From positions 1 to 64,000 of the forward strand of contig FR878223.1 of NCBI GenBank assembly GCA_000434335.1: a DNA stretch of 64,000 nt, given 5' to 3'. A model generated the notes under the pieces. It was not told the DNA's origin and searched no databases. It saw only the letters and a list, made by a program, of their open reading frames with translations. Every line of letters starts with the position of its first letter. Within the stretch, counting starts at the first letter, position 1. Position numbers and translations under genes: made by a program. Source of the DNA: Clostridium sp. CAG:492 (GTDB lineage: Bacteria; Bacillota; Clostridia; TANB77; CAG-508). Positions 29,736 through 37,994 of the stretch are shown piece by piece.

Positions 29736-30935
29736 ATGATAGAAAAAATACTATTTAATGTACTAGCTTTTGCAATATTTATATCTATATTTTGGAAATT
29801 AATAAAACGAAATGATACGACATATGTATATATATTAATATTAGAATTTTTAGGAATTGGTGCTAGATTTGTCAGTATATTAAATAATATTAAATTAAAC
29901 TTTATTAGTATATTAATAATATACATAATGGCAGTAATAATTCCTATAATAATAATGCTTCTTGAAAAAAATAATATATTTCTATCAGAAATTATATGTA
30001 TTTCTATTGCTAAATTGAATTTTAAATATGGAAATAATGAAATAGCAAGAAAAAAACTAATAAAACTTATTTCTAAATATCCAAATAGCTATTATGCACA
30101 TAAACTATTAGCTCAAATATATGAAAGTGAAGAAAAGTATGAAGAGGCAATTGATGAGTATGTGAAGGCAATAGAAATTAATACTAAAGATTATGATTCA
30201 TATTATCAAATTGCGTTTTTACTAAATAAAAATTCAAAGCAAGAAGAAGCAGAGGAAATGCTAGAAGATTTATTAGCAAAAAAGCCTGAATATTATAAAG
30301 CATCTGAGCTATTAGGAACAATTTTATATGACCAAGAAAAGTTTAAACAAGCTGTTTCAGTATATTTAGAAGCATTAAAATATAATCCAACGCGATATGA
30401 GTTATATTATGGATTGGGAATGACATATACGAGATTAAATGATTTTCAAACTGCAAAGGAATATTATGAAAAAGCAGCAGCTATAAATTCAATGTTATAT
30501 CATGCTAGATTAAATATTGCGCAAATTGCATTGATAACAGGAGAGCTAGATGAAGCAGAGGCAAGATTTATAGATTGTATGCAAGATAAAGATTCTGAAC
30601 CAGATGCATATTATTATTTGGCAATAATTTGTTTAATGAAGGGTGAAGAAGATAAGGCTGTTGGATATGTGAACATTGCAATTGAATTAGATTATAGATT
30701 TTATAAGAAAGTTAGTAAGCAGGAAATTTTTGAACCTATAATGGATCAAATAAGATCTGGACAAAGCAAAAAGCGTAAATATCACTATACTTATGAAGAA
30801 GTGAGAACTAAGAAGCATCTTGATGATACATTTTGTTTAATTGAGAAGATGAAGAATAATAATTCTAAGTTTGATGGGAATAGTGATAAAAAAGTGGAAA
30901 AAGAATTGGAAAATAATGATTACGAGAGGGAATAA
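29736..30935 (+). CDS. TPR-repeat membrane protein
   Basis: This 399-residue protein of unknown function has three N-terminal hydrophobic helices (about 5-22, 30-50 and 57-75). The cytosolic part carries six or so tetratricopeptide repeats (about 95-330), for example YYAHKLLAQIYESEEKYEEA and the unit ending YYEKAAAINS. The C-terminal tail is highly charged and Lys-rich. TPR arrays mediate protein-protein contacts; no partner is evident. AGGAGT lies 11 bases before the ATG, and the gene follows ppa closely. From about 30.7 kb its codon use drifts towards G- and T-ending codons, continuing into dpaA. Confidence 0.8.
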   Translation: MIEKILFNVLAFAIFISIFWKLIKRNDTTYVYILILEFLGIGARFVSILNNIKLNFISILIIYIMAVIIPIIIMLLEKNNIFLSEIICISIAKLNFKYGNNEIARKKLIKLISKYPNSYYAHKLLAQIYESEEKYEEAIDEYVKAIEINTKDYDSYYQIAFLLNKNSKQEEAEEMLEDLLAKKPEYYKASELLGTILYDQEKFKQAVSVYLEALKYNPTRYELYYGLGMTYTRLNDFQTAKEYYEKAAAINSMLYHARLNIAQIALITGELDEAEARFIDCMQDKDSEPDAYYYLAIICLMKGEEDKAVGYVNIAIELDYRFYKKVSKQEIFEPIMDQIRSGQSKKRKYHYTYEEVRTKKHLDDTFCLIEKMKNNNSKFDGNSDKKVEKELENNDYERE

Positions 30936-30963
30936 CAACTTTTATTTGAATGAATATAATGTG

Positions 30964-30999
30964 AATAGACCGAGGTTTCTTAATAAGGTCTATTTTTTT
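30964..30999 (+). terminator. Terminator after the TPR gene
   Basis: AATAGACC and GGTCTATT form an 8-bp stem around a 15-base loop, followed by a run of T. Confidence 0.75.
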
Positions 31000-31033
31000 T
31001 TGTGTTGTATAAAATTGTGAAGGAGTGGTTTTT

Positions 31034-31861
31034 ATGAAGAATATTGCTGTTGTTGGTGGAGATATGCGTAATCGTATATTGACGGAATTGTTGAGAGATG
31101 GTGGAGATAATGTTTTTTCGTTTGCTCTTGGGGATGAGGAAAATGGGGATTTTTTGAGTGTTATAAATAGATGTGATTATGTGATTACGCCGACTCCTTT
31201 TTCTAAGGATGGTGAGGTTTTGTTTTGTCCGTTGTCTGATAAGAGTGTGTTAGTTGATGAGTTTGTTCGTTTGGTGAGGGAGAAGGTTGTTTTTGGTGGA
31301 GCTATTAAGAATGATATTGTTGATGAGCTTAAAAAATGTAATAGGGTTTTTGATTTTATGAAGGACGAAGATGTTGTTGTTAAGAATGCAATTCCTACGG
31401 CGGAGGGGGTTGTAAAGTTGATAATTGATAATACTTGTATAACTATTGATGATAGTAGAGTTGCTGTTTTGGGGTTTGGAAGAGTTGGTAAGAGAGTTGC
31501 TAAGGTTTTGAAGTGTTTTGGGGCTGATGTTTTTTGTTGTGATAGTAAAAAAGAAGAGGTTGCAAATATTGAAATGTGCGGTTATAATGTAGTTGATGAA
31601 AATTTTAATCTCAAAAATATGGATGTTATTGTTAATACTGTTCCGCATTTGATTTTAGGGGAGACGGAATTAAAAAGCTTGGATAAAAATAAGACTTTGA
31701 TTATTGATGTTGCATCAAATCCGGGTGGTGTTGATTATGAATATGCAAATGCAAATAAATTTAGATGTATACATGAGTTAGGTATTCCTGGAAAAATTGC
31801 TGCTAGAACATCTGCAATATATATACGAGATTTTATAAAAAATGTAATAAATGAGGTGTAA
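31034..31861 (+). CDS. dpaA: Dipicolinate synthase subunit A
   Basis: DpaA (SpoVFA) with DpaB makes dipicolinic acid from dihydrodipicolinate in the mother cell; dipicolinate gives spores heat resistance. The 275-residue protein has an N-terminal domain opening IAVVGGDMRNRILTELL and the diagnostic NAIPTAEGVVKLIIDNT. A Rossmann nucleotide-binding loop VLGFGRVGKRVAK (Gly147-Gly152) and IDVASNPGGVDYEYA follow, with a C-terminal ELGIPGKIAARTSA. AAGGAG precedes the ATG; a GTG at 31025 overlaps it. The usual partner dpaB is not adjacent. The first two thirds use unusual G/T-rich codons. Confidence 0.92.
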   Translation: MKNIAVVGGDMRNRILTELLRDGGDNVFSFALGDEENGDFLSVINRCDYVITPTPFSKDGEVLFCPLSDKSVLVDEFVRLVREKVVFGGAIKNDIVDELKKCNRVFDFMKDEDVVVKNAIPTAEGVVKLIIDNTCITIDDSRVAVLGFGRVGKRVAKVLKCFGADVFCCDSKKEEVANIEMCGYNVVDENFNLKNMDVIVNTVPHLILGETELKSLDKNKTLIIDVASNPGGVDYEYANANKFRCIHELGIPGKIAARTSAIYIRDFIKNVINEV

Positions 31862-31864
31862 AAA

Positions 31865-32065
31865 ATGTTTAAAAGTGAAAAGGGAGATACATATATAAAT
31901 TGGGTAATTATAATTTTAGTTGTATTAATATTTTCGGCAATTATTATAAGAGTTCTTGTTGGAGAAAATGGTTTGATTAATCAAAGAAAAGAAGATAAAA
32001 TAAGAAATGAAACTGAAAATAATATTGTAATTGAACTTACAAATGGAACTAAATTTGATTATTAA
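31865..32065 (+). CDS. Prepilin-like single-pass micro-protein
   Basis: This 66-residue protein starts MFKSEKGDTYINWV, followed by a 20-residue hydrophobic helix and the tail LVGENGLINQRKEDK. The layout (short charged leader ending in Gly, hydrophobic helix, then GENGLI) matches a widespread group of small Clostridial type IV-pilin-like proteins. The Glu normally at position +5 after the cleavage Gly is Asn here. The ribosome binding site GAGGTG overlaps the dpaA end, so it is probably co-transcribed with a sporulation gene. Its function is unknown. Confidence 0.65.
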   Translation: MFKSEKGDTYINWVIIILVVLIFSAIIIRVLVGENGLINQRKEDKIRNETENNIVIELTNGTKFDY

Positions 32066-32081
32066 AAAAGGATGGAAAAAT

Positions 32082-32987
32082 ATGAACATAGGAATAGATA
32101 TAGGAGGAAGCCATATAGGGGTTGGTGTAGTAAGTCCTGATGGAAAAATCTTAAAAAAGGTTGAAGAAAAAATTACTTATATTGAAAAAAATAATATAAA
32201 AGAATTTTTGGTAAATACAATAGTAACAATTTTGAAAAAGTGGGAAGATGAAGAATTTGAGAAGATTGAAAAAATTGGAATTGGAATACCAGGAATTGTG
32301 AAAGATGATATTGTTAAATATAGTGTTAATTTAGGATTAAAAGATTTTGAATTGAAAAAAGAGCTACAAAAGAATTTTGAATATGCGGAAATTCATATAA
32401 AAAATGATGGTAAATGTGCTGGTTTGGCAGAAAAAAAATTAGGTGCATTACAAAATTATAAAGATTGTATTTTTATATGTTTAGGTACCGGAATAGGTGG
32501 TGCTGCTTTTTATAATGGAAAGTTGATTGTACCGGAAAGAAGCTCTGGATTTGAATTTGGACATATGATAATTCAAAAAAATGGTGAAGTTTGTAGATGT
32601 GGCAGTAAGGGCTGTTTTGAAATATATGGCTCAATGAGAAGATTTAAAAATGATATTAGATACAATTTAAATTTACCAGAAAATACAGATGGAGAAGAGC
32701 TGTTAAATATAGTAAAAAATAATCAAACAAATCCTATTGTAAAAGAGATAATAGATGAATATATAGAAAATTTATGTATAGGTATATCAAATATAGTAGA
32801 TATTCTAGAGCCACAGGCAATATGTATTGGTGGTGGCTTCTCATACTATAAAGAAATTTTTTTAGAAAAATTTATAAACGAATTTTATAACGCAGATTAT
32901 GTATTTTACAAAGAAAATATGCCCAAAATAGTAATAGCAGAGCTAGGTAATGATGCTGGAATAATAGGTAGTGCATTATATGCTTAG
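32082..32987 (+). CDS. ROK-family sugar kinase (glucokinase-like)
   Basis: This 301-residue ROK protein lacks a helix-turn-helix, so it is a kinase rather than a repressor. It shows MNIGIDIGGSHIGVGV (phosphate loop), GIGIPGIV, the catalytic Asp in KNDGKCAG, CLGTGIGGAAF, FEFGHMII, and an intact zinc motif CRCGSKGCFEIYGS. The C-terminal AICIGGGFS closes the ATP site. AAGGATGG precedes the ATG chosen; an earlier in-frame ATG lies inside the preceding micro-gene. Substrate could be glucose, N-acetylglucosamine or another hexose. It follows dpaA and the micro-protein in one transcription unit. Confidence 0.9.
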   Translation: MNIGIDIGGSHIGVGVVSPDGKILKKVEEKITYIEKNNIKEFLVNTIVTILKKWEDEEFEKIEKIGIGIPGIVKDDIVKYSVNLGLKDFELKKELQKNFEYAEIHIKNDGKCAGLAEKKLGALQNYKDCIFICLGTGIGGAAFYNGKLIVPERSSGFEFGHMIIQKNGEVCRCGSKGCFEIYGSMRRFKNDIRYNLNLPENTDGEELLNIVKNNQTNPIVKEIIDEYIENLCIGISNIVDILEPQAICIGGGFSYYKEIFLEKFINEFYNADYVFYKENMPKIVIAELGNDAGIIGSALYA

Positions 32988-33079
32988 GTACGATAAAAAA
33001 TCTTATTATAATACAACAATTATAACTTACGACAAAGAGTTATGTAGATGCACAAGTGAAATAATATGAGCAAATAAAG

Positions 33080-33114
33080 AGAAAAGATGTACAAAAAAGG
33101 TACATCTTTTTTCA
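33080..33114. terminator. Bidirectional terminator between the ROK and spoIVA genes
   Basis: AAAAGATGTA and TACATCTTTT pair around a 9-base loop with T runs on both strands; the flanking genes converge. The remaining 32988-33079 holds nothing recognisable. Confidence 0.8.
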
Positions 33115-33133
33115 TATTAAGGTAGAATCATCA

Positions 33134-34615
33134 TTAAAGTATAATACAAATCAATCCGCCACTACCTTCATTAATAATTCTTTCCAAAGTTTCTTGTAAT
33201 TTTCCTTGAGCTTCTTCTGGCATATGATACAATTTGCTTTGTAAGCCTTCATTAACAAGAGCGTGTAAACTTTTTCCAAAAATATTAGATTCCCAAATTT
33301 TTTGTGGGTCATTTTCAAATTCTGAAAGTAAATAATTAACAAGCTCTTCTGATTGTCTTTCACTTCCAACAATAGGAGAAACTTCAGTTTCTATATTAGC
33401 TCTAATCATATGTATTGAAGGAGCAGTTGCCTTTAATTTAACGCCAAATCTTGAACCTTGTTTAACCATTTCTGGTTCATCAAGAATAAGTTCATCAATA
33501 GATGGTGTAACAATACCATATCCTTTTGATTTTACTTCTTCAAGAGCTGTGGCTACTTTATCATATTCTCGTTTTACCTGTGATAAGTTGGTAATTGTTG
33601 AAAATAAGTCACCTTCATTTGCAATTTCTACACCAGAAATTTCTGATATAATTTTGTAAAATAAATCATCAAGCAAATAAACTGTTAAATTAATTTCACC
33701 AGTACCAAGTGCAATTTCATTAATACGTGTTTCAGAAATAATTTGAGTATCATTTAAATTTGAAACTTGAGTACGGACTTCTTTTAAAATTCGGACATCA
33801 TTAAATGTTTCTTTTATTTCCTTATATAATTCAGCCTTTAACCAATGTGAAGAGCTTAAATTATCAACCCAGCGAGGAAAATTAATATTTATTCTTTCTA
33901 CAGGAAATTCATATAAAATGCTACTAAAAATTTTATTAATATCATCTAAAGAAAGATTTGTACAATCTGTGCAAACAACTGGATTAGAATATTTTGCTTC
34001 TAAGTCTCTTGCAAGATTTTTTGTTTCTTCAGAATATGGTGTAGCACTATTTAAAACAATAACAAAAGGTTTTTTTAGCTCTTTTAATTCAGAAACTACA
34101 CGCTCTTCAGCTTGAATATAATCTGCTCTTGGAATATCAGTAATACTTCCATCTGTAGTTACTAAAACTCCAATTGTAGAATGTTCTTGAATAACTTTTT
34201 TGGTACCAATTTCAGCTGCTTTTTCAAATGGAATTTCCTCTTCAGACCAAGGTGTTTTTACCATTCGAGGCATATCATCTTCCAAATATCCAATTGCATT
34301 ATTTACTAAATAACCAACACAATCAACAAGACGAGTTTTTAGCGAAATATCGCCATCTATTTTTATTTCAACAGCTTCATTAGGAACAAATTTGGGCTCT
34401 GTAGTCATAATTGTTTTTCCAGCTGCACTTTGTGGCAATTCATCTTTAGCTCTTTCTTGCTTATATGAATTATCTATATTTGGAATAACAAGTAAATCCA
34501 TAAATTTTTTTATAAAAGTAGATTTACCAGTTCGGACAGGGCCAACCACACCAACATAAATATCACCATCAGTTCGTTTGGCAATATCTTCATATAATTT
34601 TACTTTATCTTCCAT
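33134..34615 (-). CDS. spoIVA: Stage IV sporulation protein A
   Basis: SpoIVA is the ATPase that polymerises irreversibly on the forespore surface and forms the basement layer of the coat. The 493-residue product begins with a GTPase-like domain: Walker A GPVRTGKST (25-33), then ELPQSAAGKTIMTTEPKFVP, and ATP-binding loops with VLNSATPYSEETKNLA. The middle and C-terminal domains end GSGGLICIIL, and the buried C-terminus fits membrane targeting through SpoVM. TAAGGAGG precedes the start. In Bacillus the gene is under mother-cell sigma-E; I could not assign a clean sigma-E box here. It is strong evidence that the organism sporulates. Confidence 0.97.
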   Translation of the reverse strand: MEDKVKLYEDIAKRTDGDIYVGVVGPVRTGKSTFIKKFMDLLVIPNIDNSYKQERAKDELPQSAAGKTIMTTEPKFVPNEAVEIKIDGDISLKTRLVDCVGYLVNNAIGYLEDDMPRMVKTPWSEEEIPFEKAAEIGTKKVIQEHSTIGVLVTTDGSITDIPRADYIQAEERVVSELKELKKPFVIVLNSATPYSEETKNLARDLEAKYSNPVVCTDCTNLSLDDINKIFSSILYEFPVERININFPRWVDNLSSSHWLKAELYKEIKETFNDVRILKEVRTQVSNLNDTQIISETRINEIALGTGEINLTVYLLDDLFYKIISEISGVEIANEGDLFSTITNLSQVKREYDKVATALEEVKSKGYGIVTPSIDELILDEPEMVKQGSRFGVKLKATAPSIHMIRANIETEVSPIVGSERQSEELVNYLLSEFENDPQKIWESNIFGKSLHALVNEGLQSKLYHMPEEAQGKLQETLERIINEGSGGLICIIL

Positions 34616-34817
34616 TGAAAACCTCCTTAAAATTGCTATGCTATAAAATATAACATTGTAATCATTCGCTCAAATTTGTGAAAAATCACAATGAACAAGA
34701 AAAATAGTAGTTGTCATGTACAATTAACCTTGTTCAATAATGTTAATAAATTATATTATTCAAAAAAATATATATGCACTAAACTTTAAAAAAATCATAT
34801 TATGTATTAAAAAAAGC
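34616..34817. promoter_or_regulatory. Divergent control region with nested inverted repeats
   Basis: The 250-base gap between spoIVA and the UAP1-like gene holds TTGTGA-AAAA-TCACAA (34676-34691). Next to it is an 8-bp-arm repeat TGAACAAG / CTTGTTCA (34692-34699 with 34729-34736) whose spacer contains TTGT-CATGT-ACAA. These could be regulator sites or transcript structures; no matching regulator is identified. Confidence 0.35.
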
Positions 34818-34846
34818 TTGATACAATCGCAAATATATGCTAAGAT
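34818..34846 (+). promoter_or_regulatory. Promoter for the UAP1-like gene
   Basis: TTGATA and TAAGAT are separated by 17 bases, and the ribosome binding site GAGGGTGA lies 10 bases downstream. Confidence 0.55.
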
Positions 34847-34867
34847 TAAGCCTATGAGGGTGATAAA

Positions 34868-36121
34868 ATGATGAAAAATTATGAAGAAACAATAGAAAAA
34901 TTAAAAAAATACAATCAAAATGAAATAGTAAATATTATGTCAAAAGTATATACAGAGGAAGAAAATGAAAGATTAATAGAACAATTAAATAGAATAGATT
35001 TAAATCAAGTAATGAATTTATATAAAAATGCTAATAATATACCATTAATAGATGAAAGAAAAATTGAACATATAGAATATACAGATTTAAATAGTTTATC
35101 AGAAGAAAAATTCAAAGAATATAAAAATATAGGAATTGATGTAATAAAAAATAACAAATATGCAGTAATTACAATGGCTGGAGGACAAGGAACAAGATTA
35201 GGTCACAAAGGTCCAAAAGGTACATTTAAAATAAATACTGTAAATGGAGAAAAATATTTATTTGAAATAATAGTTGAATCATTACAAAAAGCAAATAAAA
35301 AATATAATGTAGTAATACCTTGGTACATAATGACAAGTGAAGATAATAATGATCAAACAATACAATTCTTAAAAGAAAATAACTTTTTTGGTTATGATAA
35401 AAATAAAGTAAAGTTCTTTAAACAAGGAAAAGTTCCAATGGTTAAAGAAGATGGCAACATTGTAATAGACCAAAATAAATTAATAAAAGAAGCTTCAGAT
35501 GGAAATGGAAGTATATACAAATCTTTAAAAGATGCTAATTTAATAAATCAAATGAAAGAAGATGGAATTGAGTGGATTTTTGTTGGAGGAGTTGACAATA
35601 TACTATTAAAAATAGTTGATCCAGTGTTAACTGGTTTAACAATAACAGAAAACAACTTAATATCATCAAAATCAGTTGTTAAGAAAAATGCAAAAGAGCG
35701 TGTTGGAGTATTTTGCAAATTAAATGGTGTTCCAAAAGTAATTGAATATACTGAATTACCAGAAAAAATGGCTGAAGAAATTGGTAGTAATGGTCAATTA
35801 ATGTATGGTGAAGTAAATATTTTAAGTCATTTATTTAATATAAAGGCTTTAGAAAAATTATCAGAAGTTGATCTACCATATCATACTGCATATAAAAAAT
35901 CTAACTATTTAGATGAAAAAGGAAATTTTGTAGAGGTAACAACACCAAATGCATATAAATTTGAATCTTATATATTTGATGGATTTAGTTTCTTTAATTC
36001 AATGAGTATACTAAGAGTAAAAAGAGAAGAAGAATTTGCACCTATAAAAAATCGTGAAGGTTCAGATAGCCCAGAAACAGCAGTAAATTTATATAATGAA
36101 TATGTAAAAAAATATAATTAA
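34868..36121 (+). CDS. UAP1-type UDP-sugar pyrophosphorylase
   Basis: This 417-residue nucleotidyltransferase belongs to the UDPGP type 1 family, the eukaryote-like family of UDP-N-acetylglucosamine and UTP-glucose-1-phosphate uridylyltransferases. It has the nucleotide loop MAGGQGTRLGHKGPKGTF, WYIMTSEDNN, FFKQGKVPMV, and the C-terminal FAPIKNREGSDSPETA. Members make activated sugars from UTP and a sugar phosphate in the cytosol. It differs from bacterial GlmU, having no left-handed helix acetyltransferase domain. GAGGGTGA lies upstream of tandem ATGs; either could be used. The substrate, GlcNAc-1-P, GalNAc-1-P or Glc-1-P, cannot be fixed by eye. Confidence 0.88.
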   Translation: MMKNYEETIEKLKKYNQNEIVNIMSKVYTEEENERLIEQLNRIDLNQVMNLYKNANNIPLIDERKIEHIEYTDLNSLSEEKFKEYKNIGIDVIKNNKYAVITMAGGQGTRLGHKGPKGTFKINTVNGEKYLFEIIVESLQKANKKYNVVIPWYIMTSEDNNDQTIQFLKENNFFGYDKNKVKFFKQGKVPMVKEDGNIVIDQNKLIKEASDGNGSIYKSLKDANLINQMKEDGIEWIFVGGVDNILLKIVDPVLTGLTITENNLISSKSVVKKNAKERVGVFCKLNGVPKVIEYTELPEKMAEEIGSNGQLMYGEVNILSHLFNIKALEKLSEVDLPYHTAYKKSNYLDEKGNFVEVTTPNAYKFESYIFDGFSFFNSMSILRVKREEEFAPIKNREGSDSPETAVNLYNEYVKKYN

Positions 36122-36175
36122 AAAAAGGCGAATATATGAATAGAATAAAAATGAAATTCATATATTCGTCTTTTA
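36121..36175. terminator. Terminator after the UAP1-like gene
   Basis: AAAAGGCGAATATATGAAT and ATTCATATATTCGTCTTTT form a 19-bp stem with one G-T pair around a 14-base loop. It is bidirectional, between convergent genes. Confidence 0.8.
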
Positions 36176-36191
36176 GTGCATTAAAATGCAA

Positions 36192-36572
36192 CTACATTTG
36201 TTCATCGCCAGGTAAAAAATAATCAACTATACCGTAAATTAAAGCACCTATAATTGCAGCCATCCATGAAATAACATAACCTGCTACAAAATATTGAGTA
36301 ACATATAATATAACTGCAGATAAAATAAATCCTACAAAGCCTTTTCCAAATGGACTAGCCTTTATTCCCGTAAATTTAGCAATTAAAAAGTCTATAACTG
36401 TTAAAACTATTGTTGCTATTGCAAGTGACCAAAAATTACTAATTTCAAAACCAGGAGTGAAAAATGCTGTGATTGCTAAAACAATACCTGCAGTAATTAA
36501 TCTACCGACAATTTGCCAAACTGTATTAGTAGAATTTCCTGCCTGACTATTTTCCATATGATTATCTGACAT
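36192..36572 (-). CDS. YvlD-like/holin family 4 superfamily membrane protein
   Basis: This 126-residue protein has a polar N-terminus (1-22) and four hydrophobic helices (about 25-45, 50-68, 80-98 and 102-118), with GRLITAGIVLAITAFFTPGFEI and a conserved VIDFLIAKF turn. The pattern fits the PF04020/phage holin 4 superfamily, to which chromosomal YvlD-type envelope-stress proteins belong; automatic labels of holin are misleading here because there is no phage context. GGGAGG precedes the ATG; a longer reading adds a 12-residue leader without a ribosome binding site. The function is unknown. Confidence 0.7.
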   Translation of the reverse strand: MSDNHMENSQAGNSTNTVWQIVGRLITAGIVLAITAFFTPGFEISNFWSLAIATIVLTVIDFLIAKFTGIKASPFGKGFVGFILSAVILYVTQYFVAGYVISWMAAIIGALIYGIVDYFLPGDEQM

Positions 36573-36727
36573 AAAAACCTCCCTGTACACCAAAAAGTGT
36601 ACGAACAATTTTTAATTGTTCAATTATATTATGAGCGAAAAAATGATTATTATACAAAATAATAATTGTAATATTCTAAAAAAAATGATAGAATTTGGAT
36701 AATAATTTTTTGTAATAGGAAGTAAAA

Positions 36728-37621
36728 ATGGAAGAGCTAAAATCATGTAATATATGTCCACACAAATGCGGAGTAAATAGATTAAATGGAATAAAAGGAA
36801 GATGTAAGTGTGATAATAAAATAAAAATAGCACTAGCATCAGTCCATAATTATGAAGAGCCATGCATAAGTGGAAAAAATGGATCTGGAACAGTATTTTT
36901 TTCAAATTGTAATTTAAATTGTATATATTGCCAAAATTATGAAATAAGTCAATTAGGAAAAGGCAAGGAAATAACAATAGAGCATTTGGCACAAATATTT
37001 ATAAAACAGCAAGAAAAAAATGTAAATAATATCAATTTAGTTACACCAACAATGTATGTTCCACAAATAATAGAAGCAATAAAAATTGCAAGAAAAAAAG
37101 GTTTAAATATACCAATAATATATAATTCAAATGGGTATGAAAATGTGGAAACAATAAAAAAATTAAATGGATATATTGATATTTATTTGCCAGATTTAAA
37201 ATATTATTCTAATGAAATTGCAAAAAAGTATTCAAAAATAGATAATTATTTTGAAACAGCAATATCTGCAATAAAAGAAATGCAAAAACAAGTTGGAAAT
37301 CCTATATTTAATGAAGAAGGAATTATACAAAAAGGTGTAATAATAAGGCATTTAATATTACCACATCACTTGCTAAATACAAAAAATATATTAAAATATG
37401 TAAAGGAAAATTTTGATGAAAATACATACATAAGTATAATGGCACAATATTTTCCAACATATAAAGCAAAAGAAGATAAATTAATAAATAGAAAACTAAC
37501 GAAAAAAGAATATAAAGAAATAGAAAATTATTTATATTTATTAAATTTAAAAAATGGATATATTCAAGAGCTTGGTGAACATGAAGAAGAATATGTGCCA
37601 AAATTTGATTTATCAGAATAA
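36728..37621 (+). CDS. PflA-like radical SAM protein (COG1313)
   Basis: This 297-residue radical SAM enzyme has the iron-sulfur motif Cys61-x3-Cys65-x2-Cys68 in SNCNLNCIYCQN and an N-terminal cluster CNICPHKCGVNR plus CKC (Cys7, 10, 14, 26, 28). The CPRxCGV-type start characterises the COG1313 family, related to pyruvate formate-lyase activating enzymes. ITIEHLAQIF, LVTPTMYVPQI and YLPDLKYYS are further family blocks. The physiological target is unknown; no glycyl-radical enzyme is nearby. AGGAAG precedes the ATG. The DUF3006 and metallo-beta-lactamase genes follow and may be co-transcribed. Confidence 0.88.
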   Translation: MEELKSCNICPHKCGVNRLNGIKGRCKCDNKIKIALASVHNYEEPCISGKNGSGTVFFSNCNLNCIYCQNYEISQLGKGKEITIEHLAQIFIKQQEKNVNNINLVTPTMYVPQIIEAIKIARKKGLNIPIIYNSNGYENVETIKKLNGYIDIYLPDLKYYSNEIAKKYSKIDNYFETAISAIKEMQKQVGNPIFNEEGIIQKGVIIRHLILPHHLLNTKNILKYVKENFDENTYISIMAQYFPTYKAKEDKLINRKLTKKEYKEIENYLYLLNLKNGYIQELGEHEEEYVPKFDLSE

Positions 37622-37655
37622 AAAGGGGTTTTGAGGGGGCATAAAGGAGATATGT

Positions 37656-37967
37656 ATGCAAATTCAAAACAATAATTATGTAACAAATGAAAAAATGAAC
37701 TTAGAAAATTTTATAAAAAATATAATAGAGGAGATAAGTTTAATGGATGAGGTTTGGGTTATAGACAGAATAGAAGGTAATATAGCAGTATGTGAAAATA
37801 GATCAAATAAGCAAAAAAAAGAAATTAATGTCTCACACTTACCAAAAAATATAAAGGAAGGGACAGTATTAAAATATGAGAAAGGGGGATATGTAATAGA
37901 TAAAGAAATGCAAAATAGTATAGAAATGGATATAAAAGAAAAGATGAAAAATATTTGGAACAATTGA
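37656..37967 (+). CDS. DUF3006 domain protein
   Basis: This 103-residue protein has a helical N-terminus (about 12-32) followed by the DUF3006 signature VWVIDRIEGNIAVCENRS, with VSHLPKNIKEGTVLKY further on. It is a small beta-rich domain of unknown function. DUF3006 genes are regularly found next to ComEC-type metallo-beta-lactamase genes, as here (28 bases to the next start). AAAGGAG lies 6 bases before the ATG. It may regulate or support the nuclease-like neighbour (inference). Confidence 0.82.
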   Translation: MQIQNNNYVTNEKMNLENFIKNIIEEISLMDEVWVIDRIEGNIAVCENRSNKQKKEINVSHLPKNIKEGTVLKYEKGGYVIDKEMQNSIEMDIKEKMKNIWNN

Positions 37968-37994
37968 AAAAAATGATGAGGGGGCAAAAGAAAA

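Noticed and set aside
31250..31648. 132-codon minus-strand frame opposite dpaA
   Set aside because: Asn/Ile-rich shadow of the dpaA coding strand caused by the G/T-rich patch; no start signals.
34616..34760. Sigma-E promoter for spoIVA
   Set aside because: Expected on biological grounds, but no convincing -35/-10 pair at the right spacing was found; only partial matches such as ATTACAAT.
36192..36572. Phage holin suggesting a prophage
   Set aside because: The protein fits the YvlD-like branch of that superfamily, and no phage structural, integrase or lysis gene is nearby.
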